NCBI GenBank assembly: GCA_030672345.1
Contig: DAOVGO010000178.1
Coordinates: forward strand, 1 to 12,008
DNA length: 12,008 bases
DNA from: Methanosarcinales archaeon
GTDB taxonomy: Archaea > Halobacteriota > Methanosarcinia > Methanosarcinales > Methanogasteraceae
Direction: 5' to 3'
The translations under genes were made by a program, and so were the position numbers. Every line of letters begins with the position of its first letter. Positions within the stretch are counted from its first letter, which is position 1. Shown here piece by piece: positions 1-7,692 of the stretch. The notes under the pieces are model-generated. The model was given only the letters and a program-made list of their open reading frames with translations. It ran no database searches and was not told the origin of the DNA.

Positions 1-171
1 TTTTTTGGTAGTGTCCCAATCAGTAGTTGGTGTAGTATAACCCGGATTTTACGGTGAAATCACTCCGATTTTGCCGCACCATAGAAAATGCATTTTACCA
101 TTGCTTTTGAAGTGGATACTTTTTCGCGGTGCTGTGCATCCAACTGACTATTTCACTTGTGCACACAGTCC
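1..171. other. Left-edge intergenic region, no gene seen
   Basis: No convincing reading frame is present. The stretch begins with a T6 run followed by GGTAGTGTCCCAATC and is AT-rich with several short T-runs. It lies downstream of cbiB, which is read leftwards. The first 30 bases vaguely resemble the end of an insertion sequence, but no partner end or transposase lies in the window, so this is not called. A weak GTGCA...TGCAC inverted motif sits around 134-164; its role is unknown. Confidence 0.4.
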
Positions 172-1122
172 CTACAGATACCAGACGACCGCAACTGCCA
201 CTAACAGAAGAAACGTTGCCAGCAGAATGATCCGGTTCGCCTGAACGATCTCTCGCGGAGCAGGATCAGGATACTCCTGCCCAAGCACGTAACTCCCTGG
301 TTTCTCAAGTCTGCAACCGAGAGCACCCGCAACCGCTGCCATTGGGTATCCGGAATTCGGGGACGCAGGAAGCGCATGGTCACGCAGGCAGACCCGCAAG
401 GCAGATCTCGGACTGAACCGGATGGATGACAAAAGAATGAAGATCACGGAGAGCCTTGCCGGGATCCAGTTGACGATGTCATCCAGCTTCGCAGAGGCAA
501 AACCAATCGCACAGAACCGTTCGTTTCTGTATCCGACCATTGAATCGAGCGTATTGATCGCTTTGTACACAATAGCGCCGGAAATCCCGAAGATCGCATA
601 ATAGAGTATCGGTGAGAGGATGCTGTCCACAAAGTTCTCAGCAGTCGATTCGATGGCTGCTGACGCGATTTTGGGCTCGTCAAGCTCCCTCGCATCCCTG
701 CTCACAAGGGAAGTCAGGTCTTTTCTTGCGTCAGCTAAATTGTTCGTGGACAGATCCCTGTAAATCAAGTTTGAAGAACTGATCAGCGATCGTATCGAGA
801 ACGTTGACTTCAGGAAATACGCCATCGCGAAGAGACCGATGAGATGATTGTGCGCAGCAAGAATGGTAAGCAGAACCCCGAAAACGGCAGCGCACGAGAT
901 GCAGATCAATGTCAGCGCAAACCCACATATCTGGTGACGAATCTTGGGCATCCGCTCGCATATCGCGGAAATCTGCCGTATCAGCACACCGATCCGGACC
1001 ACAGGGTGGACGGCTGCGGGCATCTCGCCGAAGATCAGGTCGATTGCGATGGCGAGGAAAAGCACCTGTTGCGCCTGAGGCAACTGAAACAACTGAAACA
1101 ACTGAAACACCGGAATATCCAT
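172..1122 (-). CDS. cbiB: Adenosylcobinamide-phosphate synthase CbiB
   Basis: This integral membrane enzyme of cobamide synthesis attaches the aminopropanol(-phosphate) arm to adenosylcobyric acid. The 316-residue length fits the family. Recognisable family blocks are HPVVRIG (39-45), the segment IESTAENFVDSILSP (157-171), YKAINTLDSMVGYRNERF (186-203), LDDIVNWIPARLS (213-225) and DHALPASPNSGYPMAA (248-263). Hydrophobic membrane segments lie at about 20-32, 66-90, 93-103, 168-186, 222-233 and at the C-terminus (about 295-315). The ATG at 1122 has no Shine-Dalgarno sequence, but a TATA-like ATTAAT lies 29 bp upstream, so the transcript is probably leaderless. Residues 7-14 are an odd QLF repeat coded by a 9-bp tandem repeat. 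The gene is divergent from mre11. Family assignment is firm; the substrate range is inferred. Confidence 0.93.
   Translation of the reverse strand: MDIPVFQLFQLFQLPQAQQVLFLAIAIDLIFGEMPAAVHPVVRIGVLIRQISAICERMPKIRHQICGFALTLICISCAAVFGVLLTILAAHNHLIGLFAMAYFLKSTFSIRSLISSSNLIYRDLSTNNLADARKDLTSLVSRDARELDEPKIASAAIESTAENFVDSILSPILYYAIFGISGAIVYKAINTLDSMVGYRNERFCAIGFASAKLDDIVNWIPARLSVIFILLSSIRFSPRSALRVCLRDHALPASPNSGYPMAAVAGALGCRLEKPGSYVLGQEYPDPAPREIVQANRIILLATFLLLVAVAVVWYL
1081..1107. repeat. Three perfect 9-bp tandem repeats inside cbiB
   Basis: CAACTGAAA occurs three times head to tail on the plus strand. On the coding (minus) strand this gives an in-frame QLF-QLF-QLF near the N-terminus of CbiB, ahead of the first membrane helix. 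The unit is a multiple of three, so copy-number change would not break the gene. Confidence 0.9.
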
Positions 1123-1148
1123 GCATACATCTGGGAAGATGCCGACAT

Positions 1149-1154
1149 ATTAAT
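1149..1154. promoter_or_regulatory. Shared palindromic TATA box for cbiB and mre11
   Basis: ATTAAT (within CATATTAATGTG) is its own reverse complement. Its centre, 1151.5, is 29.5 bp from the A of the mre11 ATG at 1181 and 29.5 bp from the A of the cbiB ATG at 1122. Archaeal TATA boxes are centred about 26-27 bp before the transcription start, so both transcripts would begin within a few bases of their ATGs. Neither gene has a clear Shine-Dalgarno sequence, which fits leaderless mRNA. The promoter role is inferred from position. Confidence 0.65.
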
Positions 1155-1180
1155 GTGCCCGCGTGACCAAAGACGCGGAT

Positions 1181-2470
1181 ATGAACTTTGTGCATGCGAG
1201 CGATTTTCACCTCGGATATGCGCAGTACGGGCTTGCGGAGCGGTTTAAGGATTTTGCACGCGCTTTTGATCGGGTTGTCGATTATACGATCCGGTCGGAC
1301 GCTCGATTTCTGCTGATCGCAGGGGACCTCTTCCATAAGCGAAACATCAATGCTCCGACATACCTGCAGTCGTTCAAGATCCTCCAAAAGCTGAAGGACA
1401 GCAGGATTCCGGTGTATGCGATCGAGGGGAATCATGATCTCGCGTATCGGAGGGATGTGAACAGCTGGCTCCAGATTCTTGATGCGCAGGGGCTGCTGCG
1501 GCTGATCAAAATCAAGCCTTTAGAGGATTGCGGCGTCAAGCTGATGGGTGATTTCGTTGACGTGGACGGCGTGCGTATCTTTGGCATCAGATATCTCGGG
1601 TCACAGACCCGCAACACGATCCCTGATATTGCAGAGGAGATTAAAGCGATCAATGATCGGTGTGGCAATCCTGATTACACGGTTCTGATGATGCATTTCG
1701 GGATGGAAGGGGTGATCGGAGCCTCCGACATCGGGGAACTATCCTACAATTCCCTGCTTCCGTTGCGTGATGTGGTCGATTATCTTGCGCTCGGGCATTA
1801 CCACGTAAAATATGAGTACGATGGGTGGGTATTCAACGGGGGAAGCTGTGAGATGATCTCGATCGCTGAACATAAGAAGCCGAAGGGTTTTTATCATGTC
1901 GTGGACGGCAAAGCATCATTTCAGAGGGCATCGCCCCGCCCGGTGGAGCGGTTCGGAATCGACACCAGTGACATATCATCGCTTCAGGACCTGTACAGCA
2001 CTGTCGGGTCTGTGGTCAGCGGGGTGCCAGGCACCGATGCGGAGCCGCTCGTCGAGATCCTCTTGCATGGCGACCTCAAATTCCCGAGAGCGGACGTATC
2101 CATCGAGAAGATACGTGGAATCGTCTCCGAGCACCTCAAACCGCTATGGGTCAACGTCAAGATCGTTGACACGAAGGAGCCGGTCGGTGTCGTTGACAAC
2201 CCAGACATCTCAAGGTCGGAGATCGAGCGCTCAGTCATCGAAGAGATGGTCAGGGGCACGCAGCACAGGGGGCACCTGAAGGACGTTGTGGAGACGATCA
2301 TCGAGGCGAAACAACTCGCAATTACTGGAACAGACCCGGAGATCATTCTTGAGCGGCTGCAAGGTTCGTTTGACGCCGTCAGGGGCGAGAAGATAGAGCA
2401 GAGGGGACAGACCGATCTGCCGTTTGGCAGGGCTGGGGCAGATAGGGCAGGTGGCGCGAATGTGGATTAA
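1181..2470 (+). CDS. mre11: Mre11 DNA double-strand break repair nuclease
   Basis: This Mn-dependent nuclease (3'-5' exonuclease and ssDNA endonuclease) works with Rad50 to process DNA ends. The 429-residue protein carries all calcineurin-like phosphoesterase motifs: DFHLG with D8 and H10, GDLFH with D49, GNHD (83-86), the H of MMHFG (H172), and GHYH with H206 and H208. The capping domain follows from about 240; the C-terminal helical part should bind the Rad50 coiled-coil base. A GTG at 1163 would add six residues, but the ATG at 1181 gives the family-typical start MNFVHASD. The promoter box at 1149-1154 also suits 1181 and lies too close to 1163. The end overlaps rad50 by 11 bases, so the two are co-transcribed and probably translationally coupled. 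Confidence 0.96.
   Translation: MNFVHASDFHLGYAQYGLAERFKDFARAFDRVVDYTIRSDARFLLIAGDLFHKRNINAPTYLQSFKILQKLKDSRIPVYAIEGNHDLAYRRDVNSWLQILDAQGLLRLIKIKPLEDCGVKLMGDFVDVDGVRIFGIRYLGSQTRNTIPDIAEEIKAINDRCGNPDYTVLMMHFGMEGVIGASDIGELSYNSLLPLRDVVDYLALGHYHVKYEYDGWVFNGGSCEMISIAEHKKPKGFYHVVDGKASFQRASPRPVERFGIDTSDISSLQDLYSTVGSVVSGVPGTDAEPLVEILLHGDLKFPRADVSIEKIRGIVSEHLKPLWVNVKIVDTKEPVGVVDNPDISRSEIERSVIEEMVRGTQHRGHLKDVVETIIEAKQLAITGTDPEIILERLQGSFDAVRGEKIEQRGQTDLPFGRAGADRAGGANVD
2449..2454 (+). promoter_or_regulatory. Ribosome binding site fixing the rad50 start
   Basis: AGGTGG lies 5 nt before the ATG at 2460, inside the 3' end of mre11. It supports that ATG over the in-frame TTG at 2424, which would add 12 residues (MAGLGQIGQVAR) not expected in a Rad50 N-terminus. 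Confidence 0.6.
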
Positions 2471-5381
2471 CTCCGTTGAACTTAGGAATATCAAGTCGTA
2501 CAGTGATGAGGAGATCTCATTCAGATGCGGAGTCAACGGCATCAGCGGGGCGAACGGCGCTGGCAAGACAACGATCCTTGAGAGCATCGGTTTTGCGTTA
2601 TTTGACAATCTCCCGTACAGCAAGAAGCATTTCTTGCGGAAAGGGGAGAAGGCAGGAGAAGTCAGAATACAGGTCGTCGCATCCGATGGCGTGGAATATA
2701 CGATTGCGAGATCAGTTAAGGGGGACTACCGGGTCGAGTCCCCGGTTGGAGATCTGGCAGTCGGAAAGATCGATGTGCAAGACTGGATAGCGGAAAATCT
2801 CTTCGATGGCGCCATAAATTCAGGCGATCTCTCGTCCATATTCGAGAATGCCGTCGGGGTGCCTCAGGGGACATTTACCACATCGTTCCTTTCGACCCCG
2901 ACGGTGAGGAAAAAGGTTTTTGACAGTATTCTCCGGGTGGATGAGTACAGAACAGCGTTTGAGAACTTAAGCGACGTCTCAAGGATCATCAAAAACGAGA
3001 TCGATGATCTGGAGAAGAAACACCATGAACTGAAGGGCAGTACAGCGAACTATGATGAGTTAAATGAACGGTTTGGGCGTGAAAGAAGCAGGATTTCGAA
3101 GATAAAGGAAGAGATTGCCGAACTTTCGAAACATCTGGAGAAATTGGGGCTTAAGAAGGAGGATCTTGGCAGGAAGAAGGAATTGATCGATTCCACCAAC
3201 AAAGAGATGGAAAAACTGGAAAGAGATGTTAGTGAGCTAAAAAAGCATCTTGTCACCGCGAAAAAACAGCTTGAAGAGGCGCTCGATGCAAAAAAGATAC
3301 TCGATGAGACCTGGGATCTTAGGAACGAGTATCTTGAGTCTCAGAAGAAATTGGAGGCGCTGAGTGGGGAAAAGGAGAAAAGAGACCGTCTTAATGAGCG
3401 GAGACTGGAACAGGAGAGCAAGATACGACAGATGGAACAGGAACTGGAGAAAAAGAAGAATCTCTCAGAAGAACTGGGAAAACACCGGAAAGTATTGAAA
3501 GAGATTGAACCACTGGTAAAAGAACAGAAAGAGCTTGAAATGGAGATAAATAGCATCGAAAATCAGATGAGGGATGTTGTCTCGCTGAAATCGGATATCA
3601 GCAGTCTCGAAGGGAAGAATATGACCTTGGAGGAGATCTCAAAAGACCTCATGAGGCTTGAGAAGGAGCGAAAAGAGATCGAACCGATGGTAAAAGAGCA
3701 AGCAGAGATTGAAAGGGAGATAAAGAGCATCGAGGAGCAGACGAGGGAGATCAACTCACTCCGGTCAGATATCAGCGGTCTTAAGGAAAAGAAGGAGATG
3801 TTTGAAACCCTATCAAAAGACCTCCGGCAGCTTGAGAAGGCGCAGAAGGAGATCGAGCCGCTGGTGGAGCGGGCAGAGGAGTTGAAACGTCAAAAACAGG
3901 AGATGACCGTCAAAAAATCTGATATGCAGGAGAAAATAAAGAGTATCAGAAAGAATAAGAGAGAAACCGGAGAGACGAACCGATGCCCAATCCTGGATGG
4001 GGTTACATGCGCAGCGGTAAGAAGTTTTTCAGAGTATTTTGAAGAAAAACTAAATAAAAATGAGGGAGAACTCAGCACACTGAAGAATGGGCTTGTGAGA
4101 ATCGAAAAAGAGTTGAAAGGACTGAACAATCCGGAAGAATGGATGAATAAGAACAGTTCTGAGATATCCCGGATAACAGGGCAGCTGACACTGCTATCAG
4201 ACGTGAAAGAGCAATTGCAGCGGTGTAATGCGAAATTACATGAGTATGACTCAAACTTCTCTCAAAAGTACTCGTCTTATCTGACAGACGTTCCGGAGGA
4301 TGCAGATCTTCCCGCGAAGATTAAGAAAACGAGAGAGCGCATGGAGAAGAGGCGTGAAGGGCTGAACAATCCGGAGCAGCTTGCCTCGAATACAGGAACG
4401 CTGATTAACGCCCTAACAAAGGAACTGGACCGGATCAAAACCGATGATGGCGACATAAAGCGGGAACACTCCAGATTGTTCGATATAAAGCTCGGATTAT
4501 CCGAATTTTCAGACCTTGACCTGAGAGAAACGGAGATCAGGAAGATAATACATGACTCTGAGCCGCATTACCTGAAATACCTGCAGAATGAGAAGAATGC
4601 AGGCAAGGTGGACATGTACCGGAGCAGATGCGACGGGATGAACCGCGAAATCTCGGGAAAGAAGATGGAGAACGATCGGCTCATCAAGGCTCTGGCTGAA
4701 CAGAGGTCCACGTTCGACGAGGCGGAGTTTGAGCGAGTAAAGAAGGAGTATGAGGGAGGAACCATAGAACTTGAGAGCAAGAAAACCGAGCATGATGTGG
4801 TATCAGGGAATCTCAATGGGCTGGAAAAGGACCTTGAGAAGACGGAGTCACTGATCAGGGAAAAAGAGATACTGCAGATGGAGTGCGAATCGAAAAGAGA
4901 GTTTCTCAGCTACATCGAGTTCATAAGGTCCACACTCAAGGATTCTGCCCAGTTGATCGCAGGAAAACTCATCAAAAGCATAGGGACGGAGGCTAACAGG
5001 ATATACTGCGAGATCATCAATGATTATACGCAGGAACTCAGATGGACGCACGATTATGCCATCATAATCACAGAACACGGAGAAGAGAAGGACTTCAACC
5101 AGTTAAGCGGTGGAGAGCAGATGGGAGCCTCGCTTGCGGTGCGTTTCGCGCTCCTCAAGATACTGTCAGGATGTGATGTCGTATTCCTTGACGAACCGAC
5201 ACAGAACATGGATGAAACACGCAGAGAGAAGCTTTCAGAGCAGATACTGAACATATCCGGATTCAAACAGATCTTTGTCATATCACACGACGACACATTC
5301 AACGAGAGGTACGAAAACGTGATTAGAGTGGAGAAGATCGATGGAGAAAGCAGGGTGATAGGCGGTGATCTGATATCATGA
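2460..5381 (+). CDS. rad50: Rad50 ABC/SMC-like DNA repair ATPase
   Basis: This partner of Mre11 binds ATP and clamps and tethers DNA ends. The protein is 973 residues, normal for an archaeal Rad50. It begins MWINSVELRNIKSY with Walker A GANGAGKT at 30-37. A long charged coiled coil follows, then the central hook, a returning coil, signature LSGGEQ (882-887), Walker B VVFLDEP (907-913) with catalytic E912, and the D-loop at about 916-919. The hook is unusual: the only central cysteine pair is C509-P-I-L-D-G-V-T-C517 (CX7C), not CXXC. The ascending coil contains a 58-residue tandem duplication (347-404 and 405-462), and a GLNNPE motif recurs on the descending side. The start ATG overlaps mre11, and the stop overlaps the dapF ATG as ATGA. 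Function is firm; zinc binding by this hook is uncertain. Confidence 0.96.
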   Translation: MWINSVELRNIKSYSDEEISFRCGVNGISGANGAGKTTILESIGFALFDNLPYSKKHFLRKGEKAGEVRIQVVASDGVEYTIARSVKGDYRVESPVGDLAVGKIDVQDWIAENLFDGAINSGDLSSIFENAVGVPQGTFTTSFLSTPTVRKKVFDSILRVDEYRTAFENLSDVSRIIKNEIDDLEKKHHELKGSTANYDELNERFGRERSRISKIKEEIAELSKHLEKLGLKKEDLGRKKELIDSTNKEMEKLERDVSELKKHLVTAKKQLEEALDAKKILDETWDLRNEYLESQKKLEALSGEKEKRDRLNERRLEQESKIRQMEQELEKKKNLSEELGKHRKVLKEIEPLVKEQKELEMEINSIENQMRDVVSLKSDISSLEGKNMTLEEISKDLMRLEKERKEIEPMVKEQAEIEREIKSIEEQTREINSLRSDISGLKEKKEMFETLSKDLRQLEKAQKEIEPLVERAEELKRQKQEMTVKKSDMQEKIKSIRKNKRETGETNRCPILDGVTCAAVRSFSEYFEEKLNKNEGELSTLKNGLVRIEKELKGLNNPEEWMNKNSSEISRITGQLTLLSDVKEQLQRCNAKLHEYDSNFSQKYSSYLTDVPEDADLPAKIKKTRERMEKRREGLNNPEQLASNTGTLINALTKELDRIKTDDGDIKREHSRLFDIKLGLSEFSDLDLRETEIRKIIHDSEPHYLKYLQNEKNAGKVDMYRSRCDGMNREISGKKMENDRLIKALAEQRSTFDEAEFERVKKEYEGGTIELESKKTEHDVVSGNLNGLEKDLEKTESLIREKEILQMECESKREFLSYIEFIRSTLKDSAQLIAGKLIKSIGTEANRIYCEIINDYTQELRWTHDYAIIITEHGEEKDFNQLSGGEQMGASLAVRFALLKILSGCDVVFLDEPTQNMDETRREKLSEQILNISGFKQIFVISHDDTFNERYENVIRVEKIDGESRVIGGDLIS
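3498..3845 (+). repeat. Two 174-bp tandem units in the Rad50 coil
   Basis: Residues 347-404 and 405-462 align end to end without gaps, about 34 of 58 identical. Each unit opens KEIEP[LM]VKEQ, has SDIS[SG]L in the middle and SKDL near the end. A third start, KEIEPLVERAEEL, follows at 3846 and then diverges. The match is clear in DNA too, which points to an internal duplication rather than general coiled-coil similarity. Confidence 0.8.
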
Positions 5382-6151
5382 TCAAGTTCACCAAAATGCA
5401 CGGAAACGGGAATGATTTTATATTGATCGATGAATATCATGGCAAGGTTGTCGAAGACAAAGACAAACCCGGCTTTGCCGCCACCTACTGCGACCGCAGG
5501 TTCGGAATAGGCGCAGACGGCGTCCTCTTCCTCGGAGGGTCTGATCGTGCAGATATCAGGATGCGGCTCTTCCAGCCAGACGGATCAGAGGCAGAGATGT
5601 GCGGAAACGGAATACGCTGCCTTGTCAGGTATGCGATCGACGAGGGCTACGTGACAGGGACTTCCACGATCGAGACGCTTGCAGGCGTGCTGACAGTCGG
5701 TCCGGACGGTGAATGGATCCGGGTGAACATGGGAAAACCAGCATACAACGGAATCGAACATCTTGATGGATATGAGGTCTATTCGACAAACACCGGTGTC
5801 CCACACGCCATCATCTTTGTGGAGGATCTGGATTTTGTGATCAGCGAGATTGCACCCGGCATCAGGTATGCGCCGGTCTTCCCGGAGGGAGCTAACGTGA
5901 ACTTTGTGAGAATCGAGAACGACCACGAGATCACGATCCGGACTTATGAGCGCGGCGTTGAGGCAGAGACACTGAGTTGCGGCACAGGCGCAGTCGCATC
6001 CGCTTATGTCGCACACAGACTCGGGAAAACATGCGACCGGGTGGTGGTGCACACCGCAGGGGGGTGCCTCCGTGTGCTTCTTGGTGCGGATGGTGTCGCG
6101 TTCATGGAGGGGGGAGCTGTGCGGGTATATGATGGGGCGGTCGAGGTCTAA
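5378..6151 (+). CDS. dapF: Diaminopimelate epimerase DapF
   Basis: This cytosolic, cofactor-free enzyme interconverts LL- and meso-diaminopimelate in lysine synthesis. The 257 residues are typical in length though slightly short. Both catalytic cysteines are present: C75 in EMCGNGIRC and C201 in LSCGTGAVA. The N-terminal KMHGNGNDF (6-14) and the GADGVLFL block (45-52) are also diagnostic. The ATG overlaps the rad50 stop (ATGA), and GGTGATC at 5364-5370, 7 nt upstream, is a strong ribosome binding site, so translation follows rad50. No functional link to DNA repair is evident. The 3' end (from 5987) recurs as a broken copy at 8085-8275 beyond a 2-kb cassette, so the C-terminus of this gene may derive from a recombination or insertion event. 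Confidence 0.96.
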   Translation: MIKFTKMHGNGNDFILIDEYHGKVVEDKDKPGFAATYCDRRFGIGADGVLFLGGSDRADIRMRLFQPDGSEAEMCGNGIRCLVRYAIDEGYVTGTSTIETLAGVLTVGPDGEWIRVNMGKPAYNGIEHLDGYEVYSTNTGVPHAIIFVEDLDFVISEIAPGIRYAPVFPEGANVNFVRIENDHEITIRTYERGVEAETLSCGTGAVASAYVAHRLGKTCDRVVVHTAGGCLRVLLGADGVAFMEGGAVRVYDGAVEV

Positions 6152-6181
6152 GTGGTTGTGGCGAGGATTTTTAATCAACCG
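5987..6181 (+). repeat. Left copy of the dapF 3'-end direct repeat
   Basis: This stretch, from GGCGCAGTCGCATCCGC to the T-tract and AACCG after the dapF stop, matches 8085-8275 in the same orientation. The coding part is about 90 percent identical by eye, with one run of about 50 bases perfect. The region after the stop is more diverged. This copy is in frame and ends the functional dapF. Confidence 0.9.
6168..6172 (+). terminator. T5 tract after dapF
   Basis: A T5 run (GGATTTTTAATC) lies 16 nt past the dapF stop, with no obvious hairpin. Archaeal RNA polymerase can terminate at oligo-T alone, so this may end the mre11-rad50-dapF transcript. The same tract is kept in the remnant at 8265-8269. 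Confidence 0.4.
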
Positions 6182-6279
6182 AAAATGCTATGCCATCACA
6201 AACTTAAGCAATATTGTGGAATGGGCTTAAAATCGAAGTCCACGATAAGAAACAACATGGGCAAAAGAGGTGTTAATGC

Positions 6280-7209
6280 ATGGTTGGTAGATTGGAACGG
6301 GTGAATCTTCGAGAAGTCTGGGCAAACGAGGCTGCAAACTTCACAACATGGCTCGAAAGACATCTGGACATATTATCAGAACATATCGGCATTGATTTAT
6401 CGACATTGGAAAGGGAAAAGTCTGTTGGGTCATTTTCAGCAGATATTTATGCCGAAGGTCCGAACGGCGATATGGTTGTCATTGAAAATCAATTGGAAAA
6501 AACCGATCATGACCACTTGGGAAAACTTGTGACTTACTTATCAAATCTCGAAGCAAAAACTGCTATATGGATAACCAGCAATCCAAGACCGGAACACGCA
6601 ACGGCGATAAATTGGTTAAACGAAATCACTCCGCTCGACGTGTCGTTTTTCATGATTAAGGTCGAAGCTTATAAAATCGGGGATTCAGAACCAGCACCGC
6701 TTTTCACAACAATCTGCGGTCCGAGTCCGGAAGCGAAAATAGTTGGAAAGCAAAAGCAAGAGTTGGCGGGACGGTATCTGAAGCGATTGGATTTCTGGAC
6801 TAAATTGTTAGAAAAGGCAAAGAGCAAAACAAACCTCCATTCCAATATTTCGCCGAGTAAGGACAACTGGATTGCGGCAGGCGCTGGTAAATCCGGAATG
6901 AGTTGGCTTTATCGCATTATAATGGACGAAGCGTTTGTAGAGCTCGTCATAGATCGTGGAGCAGATCGGAAGGAAGAAACCGATGAGATATATGATAAAT
7001 TATTAAGCGATCGAGAAGAGATCGAAAAAAGGTTTGGAGATGATTTAATCTGGGACAAGGTCGAAGGTCGGCGGGCTTGTCGAATAAAATCGATTTGCAA
7101 GATCGGCGGGCTCAAAAATGAAGATTTATGGGATCAGATACAGGAAGATCTGATAGACAGAATGATGCGTCTGGAAGGTGCTTTAAGAGAGCCCTTATCC
7201 AAAATATAA
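6280..7209 (+). CDS. DUF4268 protein with PD-(D/E)XK nuclease-like N-terminus
   Basis: The 309-residue soluble protein has two parts. The N-terminal part (about 10-130) looks like a PD-(D/E)XK nuclease fold: D55 in SADIYAE, then VIENQ with E69 and Q71 (D...ExQ), followed by TDHDHLGKLVTYL, a block seen in DUF4268 proteins. The C-terminal part (about 165-305) matches DUF4268, starting RLDFWTKLLEKA and including the run around WIAAGAGKSGMSWLYR (197-212). The family is often found near restriction or defence genes; its biochemical role is not established to my knowledge. GAGGTG at 6267-6272, 7 nt before the ATG, fixes the start. It is the first gene after dapF, 20 bp before a PIN gene, and more AT-rich than its neighbours, suggesting acquisition. 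Nuclease activity is inferred. Confidence 0.78.
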   Translation: MVGRLERVNLREVWANEAANFTTWLERHLDILSEHIGIDLSTLEREKSVGSFSADIYAEGPNGDMVVIENQLEKTDHDHLGKLVTYLSNLEAKTAIWITSNPRPEHATAINWLNEITPLDVSFFMIKVEAYKIGDSEPAPLFTTICGPSPEAKIVGKQKQELAGRYLKRLDFWTKLLEKAKSKTNLHSNISPSKDNWIAAGAGKSGMSWLYRIIMDEAFVELVIDRGADRKEETDEIYDKLLSDREEIEKRFGDDLIWDKVEGRRACRIKSICKIGGLKNEDLWDQIQEDLIDRMMRLEGALREPLSKI

Positions 7210-7229
7210 CTGAACAGAGGTAAAAACCC

Positions 7230-7682
7230 ATGCCCCGTAAAGTATCACTGTATCTCGACACGTCAGTGCCCAATGCGTTATTCAGAATGCCGGAAGAGAG
7301 GAAAGAAGCCACATCGCTATTTTTTCACGAGATCATTCCCAAACACGACGTTTTCATATCCGAACTTGTTGTGGGCGAGATCGAAGCCACGCCCGATGCT
7401 GCCCACAGGACTCTATTACTGGACTTCGTGAAGAACTTCTCTGTTCTACCTGTGAGCGTTGAAGCGGAAAAATTGGCAGACGAGTACCTAAAGTACATAA
7501 AAATCCCTAAAGCAGACGCGACCCATATAGCGATCTCCACTGTGGAAGGCATCGACTATCTCGTGACATGGAATATGGAACACATGGCAAAAGAGCGCAC
7601 ACGGAGAATCGTGGACAATATTAATTTCCTGTGTGAGCTTTCCAGACTCTATATCGTAACACCGAAGGATTTCTTTGATTGA
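7230..7682 (+). CDS. PIN-domain putative ribonuclease (VapC-like)
   Basis: PIN proteins are Mg-dependent ribonucleases, many being toxins of toxin-antitoxin pairs. The 150 residues carry the expected acidic pattern: D10 in LYLDTSV, E45/E50 in SELVVGEIE, and D96 in KADATHIAIS. The fourth acidic site is replaced by the WN of LVTWNMEH (N115), as in a common PIN subgroup. The length and the FISELVVGEI segment fit a stand-alone PIN protein. GAGGT at 7217-7221 lies 8 nt before the ATG. It follows the DUF4268 gene by 20 bp and precedes a 72-residue ORF by 10 bp, so the three probably form one transcript. Calling it a toxin is inference; the downstream ORF would be the candidate antitoxin. Confidence 0.82.
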   Translation: MPRKVSLYLDTSVPNALFRMPEERKEATSLFFHEIIPKHDVFISELVVGEIEATPDAAHRTLLLDFVKNFSVLPVSVEAEKLADEYLKYIKIPKADATHIAISTVEGIDYLVTWNMEHMAKERTRRIVDNINFLCELSRLYIVTPKDFFD

Positions 7683-7692
7683 GGAGGTACAG

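Noticed and set aside
1..60. Possible insertion-sequence end at the left edge
   Set aside because: No transposase, no matching inverted end and no target duplication are visible in the window.
1163..1180. GTG start for mre11
   Set aside because: Family alignment begins at MNFVHASD, and the TATA box would be too close to 1163.
731..1435. 234-residue minus-strand ORF across cbiB and mre11
   Set aside because: It is a shadow of two well-supported genes and crosses their shared promoter.
3050..4254. Several serine/phenylalanine-rich minus-strand ORFs
   Set aside because: They are antisense shadows of the Lys/Glu-rich Rad50 coiled coil, which reads as Phe/Ser/Leu on the other strand.
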